64,000 nt of DNA from Rhodococcus coprophilus NBRC 100603 (GTDB taxonomy: Bacteria; Actinomycetota; Actinomycetes; Mycobacteriales; Mycobacteriaceae): positions 62,001 to 126,000 of the forward strand of contig NZ_BDAM01000003.1 of the NCBI RefSeq assembly GCF_001895045.1. The letters are read 5' to 3'. The notes below the pieces were generated by a model. The model did not search any database. It had not been told where the DNA came from and saw only the letters and a list, made by a program, of their open reading frames with translations. Positions 16,059 through 24,910 of this stretch are shown one piece after another (positions within the stretch are counted from its first letter, which is position 1; every line of letters begins with the position of its first letter). A program made the position numbers and the translations under genes.

Positions 16059-16625
16059 ATGTACGTCTTCCTGGAGACCGAACGGCTTGTGCTGCATCCT
16101 TTCACCGGCACCGAGGCGGAAGCCGACGACCTGTTCGCACTCGAGAACGACCCCGACGTCATGCGTTTCATCAACGGCGGCAGATCGGTGAGCCGCGAGA
16201 CCATTCGTAGGCAGATACTTCCTCGACTCCTCCACGACTACCCGTGCTTCGGCACTCGCGGATACTGGGCTGCGGAGGAGAAGAGCACCGGGATGTTCCT
16301 GGGCTGGTTCGAGTTCCGTCCCTTGGACGACTACAGTCCCGCCGTGGTCGAACTCGGCTATCGATTGGCCGGGACCGCCTGGGGGAAGGGCTTTGCCACG
16401 GAGGGCTCACACGCGCTGATCCACAAGGGCTTCACCGACCTCGGAGTGGATCGGGTCACCGCGAACACGATGGCGGTGAACACACGATCTTGCCGTGTGC
16501 TGGAAAAGGTGGGTCTGTCGTTCGTCCGGAACTTCACCGGAGACTGGCCGGAGGCGATCGAAGGATCCGAACACGGTGACGTCGAGTACCACCTCACCCG
16601 GGCCGACTGGGAACAGCGCCGGTAG
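16059..16625 (+). CDS. GNAT-family N-acetyltransferase (RimJ/RimL type)
   Basis: A 188-residue acetyltransferase starting MYVFLETERLVLHPFTGTEA, the typical opening of RimJ/RimL-like GNATs. Later come ELGYRLAGTAWGKGFATEGSHALI (acetyl-CoA pyrophosphate loop, with the WGKGFATEG variant of the R/Q-x-x-G-x-G/A loop) and VNTRSCRVLEKVGLSFVRNF. The target could be an amine on a protein, antibiotic or metabolite. In-frame GTG codons at 16023 and 16044 are alternative starts. Confidence 0.85.
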   Translation: MYVFLETERLVLHPFTGTEAEADDLFALENDPDVMRFINGGRSVSRETIRRQILPRLLHDYPCFGTRGYWAAEEKSTGMFLGWFEFRPLDDYSPAVVELGYRLAGTAWGKGFATEGSHALIHKGFTDLGVDRVTANTMAVNTRSCRVLEKVGLSFVRNFTGDWPEAIEGSEHGDVEYHLTRADWEQRR

Positions 16626-16720
16626 CTGTTTCCGCTTCCCGCTGGGCTCGCCCCACGATGAGTTCCGCCGCGCCGGCGAGTCGACCCATTCGACGACGTT
16701 TCCGCGGGAAGGACCTGACG

Positions 16721-17125
16721 ATGAACGAGGACACCGACAGCGCATTCATCGACGTGATGACGATCGGAGTGCCGGTCACCGACCAGGACCGCGCACTCGA
16801 GTTCTACGTCGGGAAACTGGGCTTCGAGAAACGACTGGATGTACCCCTCGAACAACTCGGGGGCCGTTGGATCATCGTTGCGCCGCCCGATGCCCGCACA
16901 ACAATCGCACTGGTTCCCGCCGGCGACGGCATTCCCGCAGGTATCGAGACCGGTGTCCGGCTGACTACGTCCGATGCCGCCGCGCTGCACACGCAACTAC
17001 GCAATCGAGACGTCACAGTCGGTGAACTGCTCCTCTGGGACGGCGTGCCGCCGATGTTCACGTTCCGCGATCAGGACGGGAACGGTTTCGAGGCGGTCGA
17101 GCAACCAACCCTCGAAGCCGTCTGA
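16721..17125 (+). CDS. VOC-family (glyoxalase-like) protein
   Basis: A 134-residue single-domain vicinal oxygen chelate protein: VMTIGVPVTDQDRALEFYVGKLGFEKRLDVPLEQLGGRWIIVAPPDART, then a second half ending MFTFRDQDGNGFEAVEQP. It resembles the small 'bleomycin-resistance/glyoxalase' proteins of unknown substrate common in actinobacteria. ATG 16721 has GGAAGGAC 6 nt upstream; the frame further upstream is not used. Confidence 0.87.
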   Translation: MNEDTDSAFIDVMTIGVPVTDQDRALEFYVGKLGFEKRLDVPLEQLGGRWIIVAPPDARTTIALVPAGDGIPAGIETGVRLTTSDAAALHTQLRNRDVTVGELLLWDGVPPMFTFRDQDGNGFEAVEQPTLEAV

Positions 17126-17174
17126 GTTGCCTCTCGAGGCAGCAAGATCGCGATCCGTTTTGACGGCTTCCGAG

Positions 17175-18623
17175 TCACAAAGAGATCCAGCCCGCCGCGA
17201 TACCGGCCACTGCGACGACCGCCAGGACGGCTGCACCGAGAAACAGGATCAACTCGACGGGACCGAACACTCGGCGACCCTGTTCGCGGCGAGTCAGGAC
17301 GAACAGAATTGTGGCGGGCGCATAGAAGATGAACGAGAGCAGAACCAACTGGACCCCGGCGGCGACAACCAGAAACGCCGTGTACACGGTGGCCAGCGAC
17401 GAGATCACGAGGTCGACCCGAAGCGTTGCCGGTCTCTCGCCGTCGTAGGTCTCCCGGGTCGTCCGCAACTTCAATGCATATGCGGCCGCGAGCAGGAACG
17501 GGATCAGCGTCATGACAGCGGTCATGTCGAGCGCGAAGTCGAACGCGTCTTCGGAGAAATAGGTCGATACGAGCATGACTTGCGAGAGCAACGTGCTCAG
17601 GGCCAACGCGTTGACGGGCACGTCCCGATCGGTTTGACGCGCCAGAAAGCGCGGCATGTCGCGATCGCGCGCAGCGACGAACAGCACCTCGGCGGCCATC
17701 AGTGTCCACGTCAGGTACGCACCGAGTACAGCGACGATCAAACCGATGCTGACGAGCACGGTGCCCCACGACCCGACGGCCGCGTCGAGCACACCCGCCA
17801 TCGACGGCTGGCGAAGCTCGGCGATCTCCTCGGCCGGCAAAATCCCGTACGACACGATAGTGATCGAAGCGAAGACCGCCAGCACGCTGACGAACCCGAG
17901 GATCGTGGCTCGCCCGACGTCCTCGCGACGTTTCGCATGACGTGAATACACGCTTGCGCCCTCGACGCCGAGGAACACGAAGACCGTGACGAGCATCGTG
18001 GCACTCACCTGGTCGAACAGCGACCCGTAGGACCCTCCGCCCCAATTCGACGCGAACGCGTGCGGGTCGAACACGAACAACGCCAGCAGCACGAAGACGA
18101 TGATGGGGATGATCTTCGCCACCGTCACGATCCGGTTGATCGAGGTTGCTTCTTTGATACCTCGACGCACCAGCAGGAAGAACAACCACAGCCCGACTGT
18201 GGAGGCGGCGATGGCCGGCACCGTGTCTCCCGCTCCCAGGCCGGGAATCCACTGACCGAGGGTGGACATGATGAGCACCCAGTAGGTGACGTTGCCGACG
18301 CATGCGCTGGCCCAGTACCCCGCGGCCGCGAAGAAGCCGGTGTACTCGCCGAACCCGGCCTTGGCGTAGGCGTAGATCCCCGCATCGAGTTGGGGCTTAC
18401 GGATTGCGAGGCGCTGGAACACGAACGCGAGTGTCAGCATGCCAGCGCCGGCGATCGACCAGGCGATCAACGCCCCGGCTACGCCGGTTTCCTGCGCGAA
18501 CCGGCGTGGCAGCGAGAAGACACCGGCACCGACCATCGATCCCACCACCATCGCGGTGAGGGTCAGAAGGGAAACCTTCGTTGTTCGATTTGCCGCTGTT
18601 GCGGTGCCGCCGTCCTGTGTCAT
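17175..18623 (-). CDS. APC-family basic amino-acid antiporter (arginine/ornithine type)
   Basis: A 482-residue membrane protein with 12-13 hydrophobic segments. The start of helix 1 is the APC signature VVGSMVGAGVFSLPRRFAQ, helix 2 follows with GVAGALIAWSIAGAGML, and the middle has VFVFLGVEGASVYSRHAKRREDVG, typical of the ArcD/YdgI/LysP-like basic amino-acid/polyamine antiporters. The usual role is exchange of arginine for ornithine, or of lysine. No deiminase genes are nearby, so the substrate stays open. ATG 18623 is chosen because it gives the family length and a basic short N-terminus. Confidence 0.85.
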   Translation of the reverse strand: MTQDGGTATAANRTTKVSLLTLTAMVVGSMVGAGVFSLPRRFAQETGVAGALIAWSIAGAGMLTLAFVFQRLAIRKPQLDAGIYAYAKAGFGEYTGFFAAAGYWASACVGNVTYWVLIMSTLGQWIPGLGAGDTVPAIAASTVGLWLFFLLVRRGIKEATSINRIVTVAKIIPIIVFVLLALFVFDPHAFASNWGGGSYGSLFDQVSATMLVTVFVFLGVEGASVYSRHAKRREDVGRATILGFVSVLAVFASITIVSYGILPAEEIAELRQPSMAGVLDAAVGSWGTVLVSIGLIVAVLGAYLTWTLMAAEVLFVAARDRDMPRFLARQTDRDVPVNALALSTLLSQVMLVSTYFSEDAFDFALDMTAVMTLIPFLLAAAYALKLRTTRETYDGERPATLRVDLVISSLATVYTAFLVVAAGVQLVLLSFIFYAPATILFVLTRREQGRRVFGPVELILFLGAAVLAVVAVAGIAAGWISL

Positions 18624-19910
<1,287 letters not shown>

Positions 19911-20049
19911 GGCTGCCGATTGCCGAAGAATGACAGGTGCGGTTGTCGCGTGCGGAGAGATGCGCCCACCGGCCGGCGGTGTCCGACTGGACCCAGTCCA
20001 TGAGTTTCGGGAATATGCAGTGCTGTCGACGGTTTCGCCGCTGAGAATG

Positions 20050-20123
20050 TGGGGCGGGCGGGGCTCGAACCCGCGACCAATGGATTATGAGTCCACGGCT
20101 CTAACCGACTGAGCTACCGCCCC
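20050..20123 (-). tRNA. tRNA-Met (CAU)
   Basis: A 74-nt cloverleaf on the minus strand: acceptor GGGGCGG with CCGCCCC, D-arm TAGCTCAGTCGGTTAGAGC, anticodon loop CTCATAA giving CAU, and T-arm GCGGG-TTCGAGC-CCCGC. Discriminator is A and CCA is not encoded. The CAU anticodon fits elongator Met; tRNA-Ile2 with a modified C34 cannot be excluded by eye, but the A37-A38 loop and acceptor resemble actinobacterial tRNA-Met. Confidence 0.9.
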
Positions 20124-20258
20124 TCCGCAGCGACGTCGCCACAGAACACTGTCCGCATCGAACAGCGCTTCGGAATGGTACCCGGAAATGCGCGGGCGAT
20201 TCGACACGGGGTGAGGCAGCGTTGTCGTCATCGTCACACCGACTACCTACCCAACGAA

Positions 20259-20291
20259 AAATCCTCCCACCCGCGATGGGTGGGAGGATTT
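20259..20291 (-). terminator. Intrinsic terminator of tRNA-Asn
   Basis: A perfect 14-bp stem (20278-20291 with 20259-20272) has a 5-nt loop. On the minus strand the stem ends in ATTT and runs into further Ts, so a classic U-tract follows. It lies 7 bp beyond the tRNA-Asn 3' end. Confidence 0.88.
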
Positions 20292-20297
20292 CAGGTG

Positions 20298-20370
20298 CTC
20301 CCCCGGCTGGACTCGAACCAGCAACCGTTCGATTAACAGTCGAATGCTCTGCCAATTGAGCTACAGGGGA
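20298..20370 (-). tRNA. tRNA-Asn (GUU)
   Basis: A 73-nt cloverleaf on the minus strand: acceptor TCCCCTG with CGGGGGA, D-arm TAGCTCAATTGGCAGAGC, anticodon stem TTCGA/TCGAA with loop CTGTTAA giving GUU, and T-arm GCTGG-TTCGAGT-CCAGC. Discriminator is G and CCA is not encoded. The intrinsic terminator follows immediately. Confidence 0.95.
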
Positions 20371-20524
20371 TTGTCCTGCGGTGCTCCGCGGGTTTCCCCC
20401 GGTGCGTGGAAAACCATAGCGCCCTACCCGCCGCGACGCCAAATCGCCTGCACAGTGCGCGTCCGCACGAAGATCAGGCAGGATGGAACGGACGCGCAGA
20501 CACGGGTGGAAGGACAGCACATTG

Positions 20525-20767
20525 ATGGGTTTGTTGGTCGGAGTCGCAGCGGGCTATGTACTGGGCACCAAGGCGGGCCGCGCCCGATACGAGCAGATCA
20601 GCAAGACCGCCCGGGCGGTGGCGGGTAGCCCGGTTACCAAGAAGGTGATCGAGGTGGGGCGACAGAGGCTTGCCGACTCGCTGAGCCCTCAGCCGAAGCT
20701 CGAACCGATGAAGCCGATCGACGAGCACACCACGATCATGATCCCGCGAGATCAACTGAAGAAGTAG
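20525..20767 (+). CDS. Small YtxH-like membrane-associated protein
   Basis: An 80-residue protein, MGLLVGVAAGYVLGTKAGRARYEQI, with one N-terminal glycine-rich hydrophobic segment followed by a basic amphipathic helix (KTARAVAGSPVTKKVIEVGRQRLADSL) and a short tail. The GYVLGTKAGRARYEQI segment is the YtxH-like signature of small actinobacterial proteins of unknown function. The TTG at 20522 and ATG at 20525 are adjacent; GGAAGGAC lies about 9 nt upstream. It converges on dnaG with only 4 bp between the stops. Confidence 0.75.
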   Translation: MGLLVGVAAGYVLGTKAGRARYEQISKTARAVAGSPVTKKVIEVGRQRLADSLSPQPKLEPMKPIDEHTTIMIPRDQLKK

Positions 20768-20771
20768 CTGC

Positions 20772-22685
20772 TCAGCCGGCCAGGCCGTCGCCACTCGTAT
20801 CGCCGATGGCCTGGTCGAGCAAGCTCCGCCGGTACTGCTCGAGGGCCATGAGGTCGCCGAGAAGGGCATGGAATTCGTCGGATTCGGTTGCCGGCGAGAT
20901 GCGCTGCAACTTCGACTTCAGTTCCGCGACCTGCTCCCCCACCCACACCTCTTGCAAGCGGGCCAGTACGCCGCCGATGTAGCGCGGGATGCGGTCTTCC
21001 TCGGCGGGTATCGGCTCGACAGCGAGTTCCATCACCAGGGAGTGCGCCACGGGGTCCTTCGCGGCGCGTCCGACCGCGTCGACCCACTCGCCGCCACCCA
21101 TCCCCGAGCCGGTTCCACCGGCGGCCGCGACCGCCGTGCGCACAGCCGCGTAGGCGGGGTCGGTGAAGGTCTCGTTCGGCAGCGAATCGAATACGGTACC
21201 GGCAATGCCCGGGTACTGGAGGGCAGCCTTGAGCGCGTCGCGTTGCGGCCACAGGGACGGGTCGTTCGGGCGCGGACGACGCAACGCCGACGTGGGCGTC
21301 GCGGGAGCTACGGTGGCTCCGGCCCGCGGCTTCGCTTCGGGCGCCCGGGCGCCGCGACGGGCTTCTTCCTGGACTCGGCGCCGCACCGCAGGGATGTCGT
21401 CCCAGCCCACCCAGTGCGCCAGTTGCACCGAGTAGTTGTCCCGCAAAGTCCTGTCCTTGATCTGCGCGACCACCGGGACGCATCGGCGCAGCGCTTCGAC
21501 TCTGCCCTCCGCGTTGTCCAGATTATGTTCGGAGAGAATGGATTTCACCACGAACTCGAACATCGGAGTTCGGCGGGCGACGAGATCGCGGACGGCACCG
21601 TCACCGGACTCCTGCCGCAGTTCACACGGATCCATCCCCTTGGGGGCGATCGCGACGTAGGTCTTCGCCGCCGTCTTCTGGTCTCCCTCGAACGCCTTCA
21701 TCGCGGCAGCGCGCCCCGCGTCGTCACCGTCGAAGGTGTAGATCACCTCGCCGCGGAAGTAACTGTCGTCCATGAGGAGACGGCGGAGCATGGCGAGATG
21801 TTCGTCACCGAAGGCGGTGCCACAGGCGGCCACAGCCGTCTTCACGCCCGCGAGATGCATCGCCATGACATCGGTGTAACCCTCGACGATCACGGCTTGG
21901 TGGGATTTGGCGATCTCCCGCTTCGCAAGATCCAGCCCGAACAGCACCTGAGACTTCTTGTACAGCTGCGTTTCCGGCGTGTTCATGTACTTCGCGGTGA
22001 TCTGATCGTCGTCGTAGAGTCGCCGTGCCCCGAAGCCGATGACGTCGCCGGAGAGATTGCGGATCGGCCACAGCAGTCGTCGGTGGAACCGGTCGATCGG
22101 CCCCCGACGTCCTTCGCGCGACAGTCCGGCCGCCTCGAGTTCGGAGAATTCGAAGCCGCGCCCGAGGAGGTGCTTGGTGAGCAGATCCCACCCGGCGGGC
22201 GCAAAACCGCAGCCGAACATCTCGGCGGCGGCGCTGTCGAAGTTGCGTTCGGTGAGGTAGTCGCGTGCCGCCTGGGCGCCCGGCGTCCGGAGTTGTTCCG
22301 CGTAGAACTCCTGGGCGGCTGCATTGGCCGCGACGAGGCGCGCACGGGTACCGCGGTCGCGCTGGACCGACGGTCCGCCACCTTCGTAGTTGAGGGTGTA
22401 TCCGACCCGCTCGGCGAGTTGCTCGACGGCCTCCACGAAACTGACGTGTTCGATCTTCTGCAGGAACGAGTAGACGTCGCCGCCCTCGCCGCACCCGAAA
22501 CAGTGGAAGTGCCCGTGGTTGGGGCGTACGTGGAACGACGGCGATTTCTCGTCGTGAAACGGGCACAGTCCCTTGAGAGAGTCGGCGCCACCCCGCTTGA
22601 GCGCGACGTATTCGCCGACGATGTCCTCGATGCGGGCGCGGTCGCGAATGGCCGCGATGTCTCTGTCTGAAATTCGGCCGGCCAC
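20772..22685 (-). CDS. dnaG: DNA primase DnaG
   Basis: A 637-residue primase that makes RNA primers at the replication fork. The N-terminal zinc-binding domain has CPFHDEKSPSF and HCFGCGEGGD (C41, H44, C62, C65). The RNA polymerase core follows with the Toprim motifs VIVEGYTDVMAMH (catalytic Glu) and YTFDGDDAGR (metal-binding DxD). The C-terminal helical DnaB-binding domain is less conserved, preceded by an Ala/Pro-rich linker near residue 440. It starts at a GTG. The order dgt-dnaG is as in mycobacteria. Confidence 0.97.
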   Translation of the reverse strand: MAGRISDRDIAAIRDRARIEDIVGEYVALKRGGADSLKGLCPFHDEKSPSFHVRPNHGHFHCFGCGEGGDVYSFLQKIEHVSFVEAVEQLAERVGYTLNYEGGGPSVQRDRGTRARLVAANAAAQEFYAEQLRTPGAQAARDYLTERNFDSAAAEMFGCGFAPAGWDLLTKHLLGRGFEFSELEAAGLSREGRRGPIDRFHRRLLWPIRNLSGDVIGFGARRLYDDDQITAKYMNTPETQLYKKSQVLFGLDLAKREIAKSHQAVIVEGYTDVMAMHLAGVKTAVAACGTAFGDEHLAMLRRLLMDDSYFRGEVIYTFDGDDAGRAAAMKAFEGDQKTAAKTYVAIAPKGMDPCELRQESGDGAVRDLVARRTPMFEFVVKSILSEHNLDNAEGRVEALRRCVPVVAQIKDRTLRDNYSVQLAHWVGWDDIPAVRRRVQEEARRGARAPEAKPRAGATVAPATPTSALRRPRPNDPSLWPQRDALKAALQYPGIAGTVFDSLPNETFTDPAYAAVRTAVAAAGGTGSGMGGGEWVDAVGRAAKDPVAHSLVMELAVEPIPAEEDRIPRYIGGVLARLQEVWVGEQVAELKSKLQRISPATESDEFHALLGDLMALEQYRRSLLDQAIGDTSGDGLAG

Positions 22686-22745
22686 GACGTCGATTCTAAG
22701 CCGCTGCGCCGCGGGTGCCCGCAGCGGTGGTGCCGCGTCGCAGCA

Positions 22746-24017
22746 CTATCCCCAACTGGCCTGGGCGGCGAGGCTGTCGCGATCGATGCGCTCGAGGCGG
22801 GATTCGGTGCACGACGCGATCTGATCGACGACCACCCGCACCCGGGCCGCGTCGTCGGGGGCGTCGTTCCACGCGGCGACGAAGAACGGATCGAGCCCCA
22901 CCGGAGCGGTCCGGAGAAGCCATTCCGCGACGCGGTGGATGCGCTCACGCTGCGCCTCCTGCCGGGTGCGGTGCACACGATCGGACATGACGAACTGCAA
23001 CGCCATCGTCTTGAGCAGGGCCACCTCGGCGGCCACCACGGGTGGGATCACCAGGTCGGCGTCGTATCTCGTGACGGGTTCGTCGCCGGTGACCTCCCGG
23101 GTCCCGAGGATCGCCGCGGTGGCGTAGCGGCCGACAAGTTCGCTGGTGAGTCGTTTGAGCGCGACGGAACTGGCGAGGGTGCCGTCGTAGGTGCCGACGT
23201 CGATCACCACGGGCATCGCCGAGAGGCGTTTCGCCGCCTCGGTGAGTTCGGCGGGCTCGAGCCCCGAGAATTCGCGCATACCGAGTTCGATGAGTGCAGA
23301 CACCGCATCCGCGTCGCCGAGGACCCGCAGGTCGATCCGGCCGTCGATGACACCGTCCTCGACATCGTGCACGGAGTACGCCACGTCGTCGGACCAGTCC
23401 ATGATCTGCGCCTCGAGGCACTTGCGCTGCCCCGGCGCCCCCTCCCGGACCCACTCGAGCACCTCGACGTCGTCGTCGTAGGCACCGAACTTCGCCCCCG
23501 GCGAGGGCCGGGTCCACGGGTACTTGAGGGTCGCGTCGAGCGCTGCCCGGGTCAGGTTGAGCCCCGCGCTGGTCCCGTCGGGGTAGAGCACCTTCGGTTC
23601 GAGACAGGTGAGGATGCGCAGGTTCTGCGCGTTTCCTTCGAATCCTCCGCACGGCGCGGCCACCGCGTCCAGGGCGCGCTCCCCGTTGTGCCCGTAGGGC
23701 GGGTGCCCGATGTCGTGGGCCAGTCCCGCGAGATCCACGACATCGGGGTCGGCTCCGATCCCCTCCGCGATGCTGCGGCCGATCTGGGCGACCTCCATCG
23801 AATGCGTGAGCCTGGTGCGCGGGGTGTCCCCGTCGCGAGGTCCGACGACCTGCGTCTTGTCGGCCAGCCTGCGCAGGGCAGCGCAGTGCTGGACCCGCGC
23901 GCGGTCTCGGGCGAATGCGGTGCGGTCGGCGGCGACACGTTCCGCGCCGTCCAGCGCCGACCGTTTCGGCGCTTCGGCGACACGCCGCTCCAGATCGTGT
24001 TCGGTGTAGCCCTGCAT
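22746..24017 (-). CDS. dgt: Deoxyguanosinetriphosphate triphosphohydrolase-like protein
   Basis: A 423-residue HD-domain enzyme that splits dNTPs to deoxynucleoside and triphosphate. Metal ligands are visible: [13 protein letters not shown] (H72), [21 protein letters not shown] (H101, D102) and, later, the conserved [17 protein letters not shown] (Asp). The opening [47 protein letters not shown] matches mycobacterial Dgt. I take ATG 24017 (GAAGGA 7 nt upstream) over GTG 24065 because mycobacterial proteins begin at a similar distance from RRVAEAP. It lies 60 bp upstream of dnaG and is probably co-transcribed with it. Confidence 0.93.
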   Translation of the reverse strand: MQGYTEHDLERRVAEAPKRSALDGAERVAADRTAFARDRARVQHCAALRRLADKTQVVGPRDGDTPRTRLTHSMEVAQIGRSIAEGIGADPDVVDLAGLAHDIGHPPYGHNGERALDAVAAPCGGFEGNAQNLRILTCLEPKVLYPDGTSAGLNLTRAALDATLKYPWTRPSPGAKFGAYDDDVEVLEWVREGAPGQRKCLEAQIMDWSDDVAYSVHDVEDGVIDGRIDLRVLGDADAVSALIELGMREFSGLEPAELTEAAKRLSAMPVVIDVGTYDGTLASSVALKRLTSELVGRYATAAILGTREVTGDEPVTRYDADLVIPPVVAAEVALLKTMALQFVMSDRVHRTRQEAQRERIHRVAEWLLRTAPVGLDPFFVAAWNDAPDDAARVRVVVDQIASCTESRLERIDRDSLAAQASWG

Positions 24018-24130
24018 CAGACCGTCCTTCGTCGCGCCGACTGTGTGTCCGTCGGCCCTACTCACTATCCCCGCCTACCCATACCCGGCCGGTCACATCT
24101 GGGCCACTCGGGCGGCTCCCTCTGCCGTGG

Positions 24131-24823
24131 TCACTGCTCCGCCGTGTACGGGAAGTCCGCGGAGAAATGGGTGATCTGATACCAGATCAGTGCGCCGGTC
24201 TCACGGGCGATCGCATGCATCTGGGAGTTGCGGGTGAACACTGCCGGCCCCTGACGGGTGGGCGCCGTCCATGCGTCGAGTCCGGAATCGCGGGCCATCG
24301 TCCGGGTGCGGAGCGAATGCCACGGGTCGCTCACCAGGACCGCCGAGGACAGACCCATCCCGTCCATCTCTCTGCTCACCGCTTCCACACTGAGCAGGGT
24401 GTCGGATCCTTCTTCCACCGCGATGATCGCCTCCGCGGGCACACCCCTCGACACGAGGTAGTTCTTGCCCGCGGCCGCTTCGGTGAAAAGGTCGCCCTCC
24501 TGTTTGCCCCCGACCGTCACGATCCTCGGGGACACGCCCGCCTCGTACAGCTTGAGTGCCTGTTCCAGCCGGGCCTCGAACACCGACGACGGCGTTCCCG
24601 AATACTGGGCGGCGCCGAGCACCACGATCGCGTCGGCGGGCGTCCTGTCGTCGATGCGGGCGACCTGCCATACCCGGACCGCGGTTCCGCCGACGACGAG
24701 TACGGCGGCGAGCAAGGCACCGACCACCAATCGCCTCAGCCACCGTGCAACGCGGGCGCCCAGGGCGAGGTCGTCCTCGGCACGGCGCGGCGCGGGGACC
24801 CGGGGGCGGGATTCGGTACTCAC
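24131..24823 (-). CDS. YdcF/SanA-like DUF218 membrane protein
   Basis: A 230-residue protein with a basic N-terminus and one membrane anchor (WLRRLVVGALLAAVLVVGGTAV), then an extracytoplasmic Rossmann-like DUF218 domain: TPADAIVVLGAAQYSGTPSSVFEARLEQALKLYEAGVSPRIVTVGGK, and VSDPWHSLRTRTMARDSGLD near the C-terminus. The family includes E. coli SanA and ElyC, which act in envelope integrity. GTG 24823 is the likely start; the longer frame up to 25042 overlaps the divergent gene. It sits between dgt and a divergent TPM-domain gene. Confidence 0.87.
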   Translation of the reverse strand: MSTESRPRVPAPRRAEDDLALGARVARWLRRLVVGALLAAVLVVGGTAVRVWQVARIDDRTPADAIVVLGAAQYSGTPSSVFEARLEQALKLYEAGVSPRIVTVGGKQEGDLFTEAAAGKNYLVSRGVPAEAIIAVEEGSDTLLSVEAVSREMDGMGLSSAVLVSDPWHSLRTRTMARDSGLDAWTAPTRQGPAVFTRNSQMHAIARETGALIWYQITHFSADFPYTAEQ

Positions 24824-24897
24824 CCCCCAAGTCTGCCAGTGCCCCCGCGGAACGAAGCGGGATGACGCGCCGACCACGTTTCCTACCCTCGAACCAC

Positions 24898-24903
24898 TAG
24901 ATT
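24898..24903 (+). promoter_or_regulatory. -10 hexamer of a probable leaderless promoter
   Basis: TAGATT fits the actinobacterial -10 pattern TANNNT and ends exactly 7 nt before the ATG at 24911, so transcription would start on the A of the start codon. The intervening cggagac also offers a weak ribosome binding site for longer transcripts. Confidence 0.5.
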
Positions 24904-24910
24904 CGGAGAC

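Noticed and set aside
20868-22670. 600-codon open frame antisense to dnaG
   Set aside because: Composition is Arg/Val/Gly-rich antisense translation; dnaG motifs on the other strand are unambiguous.
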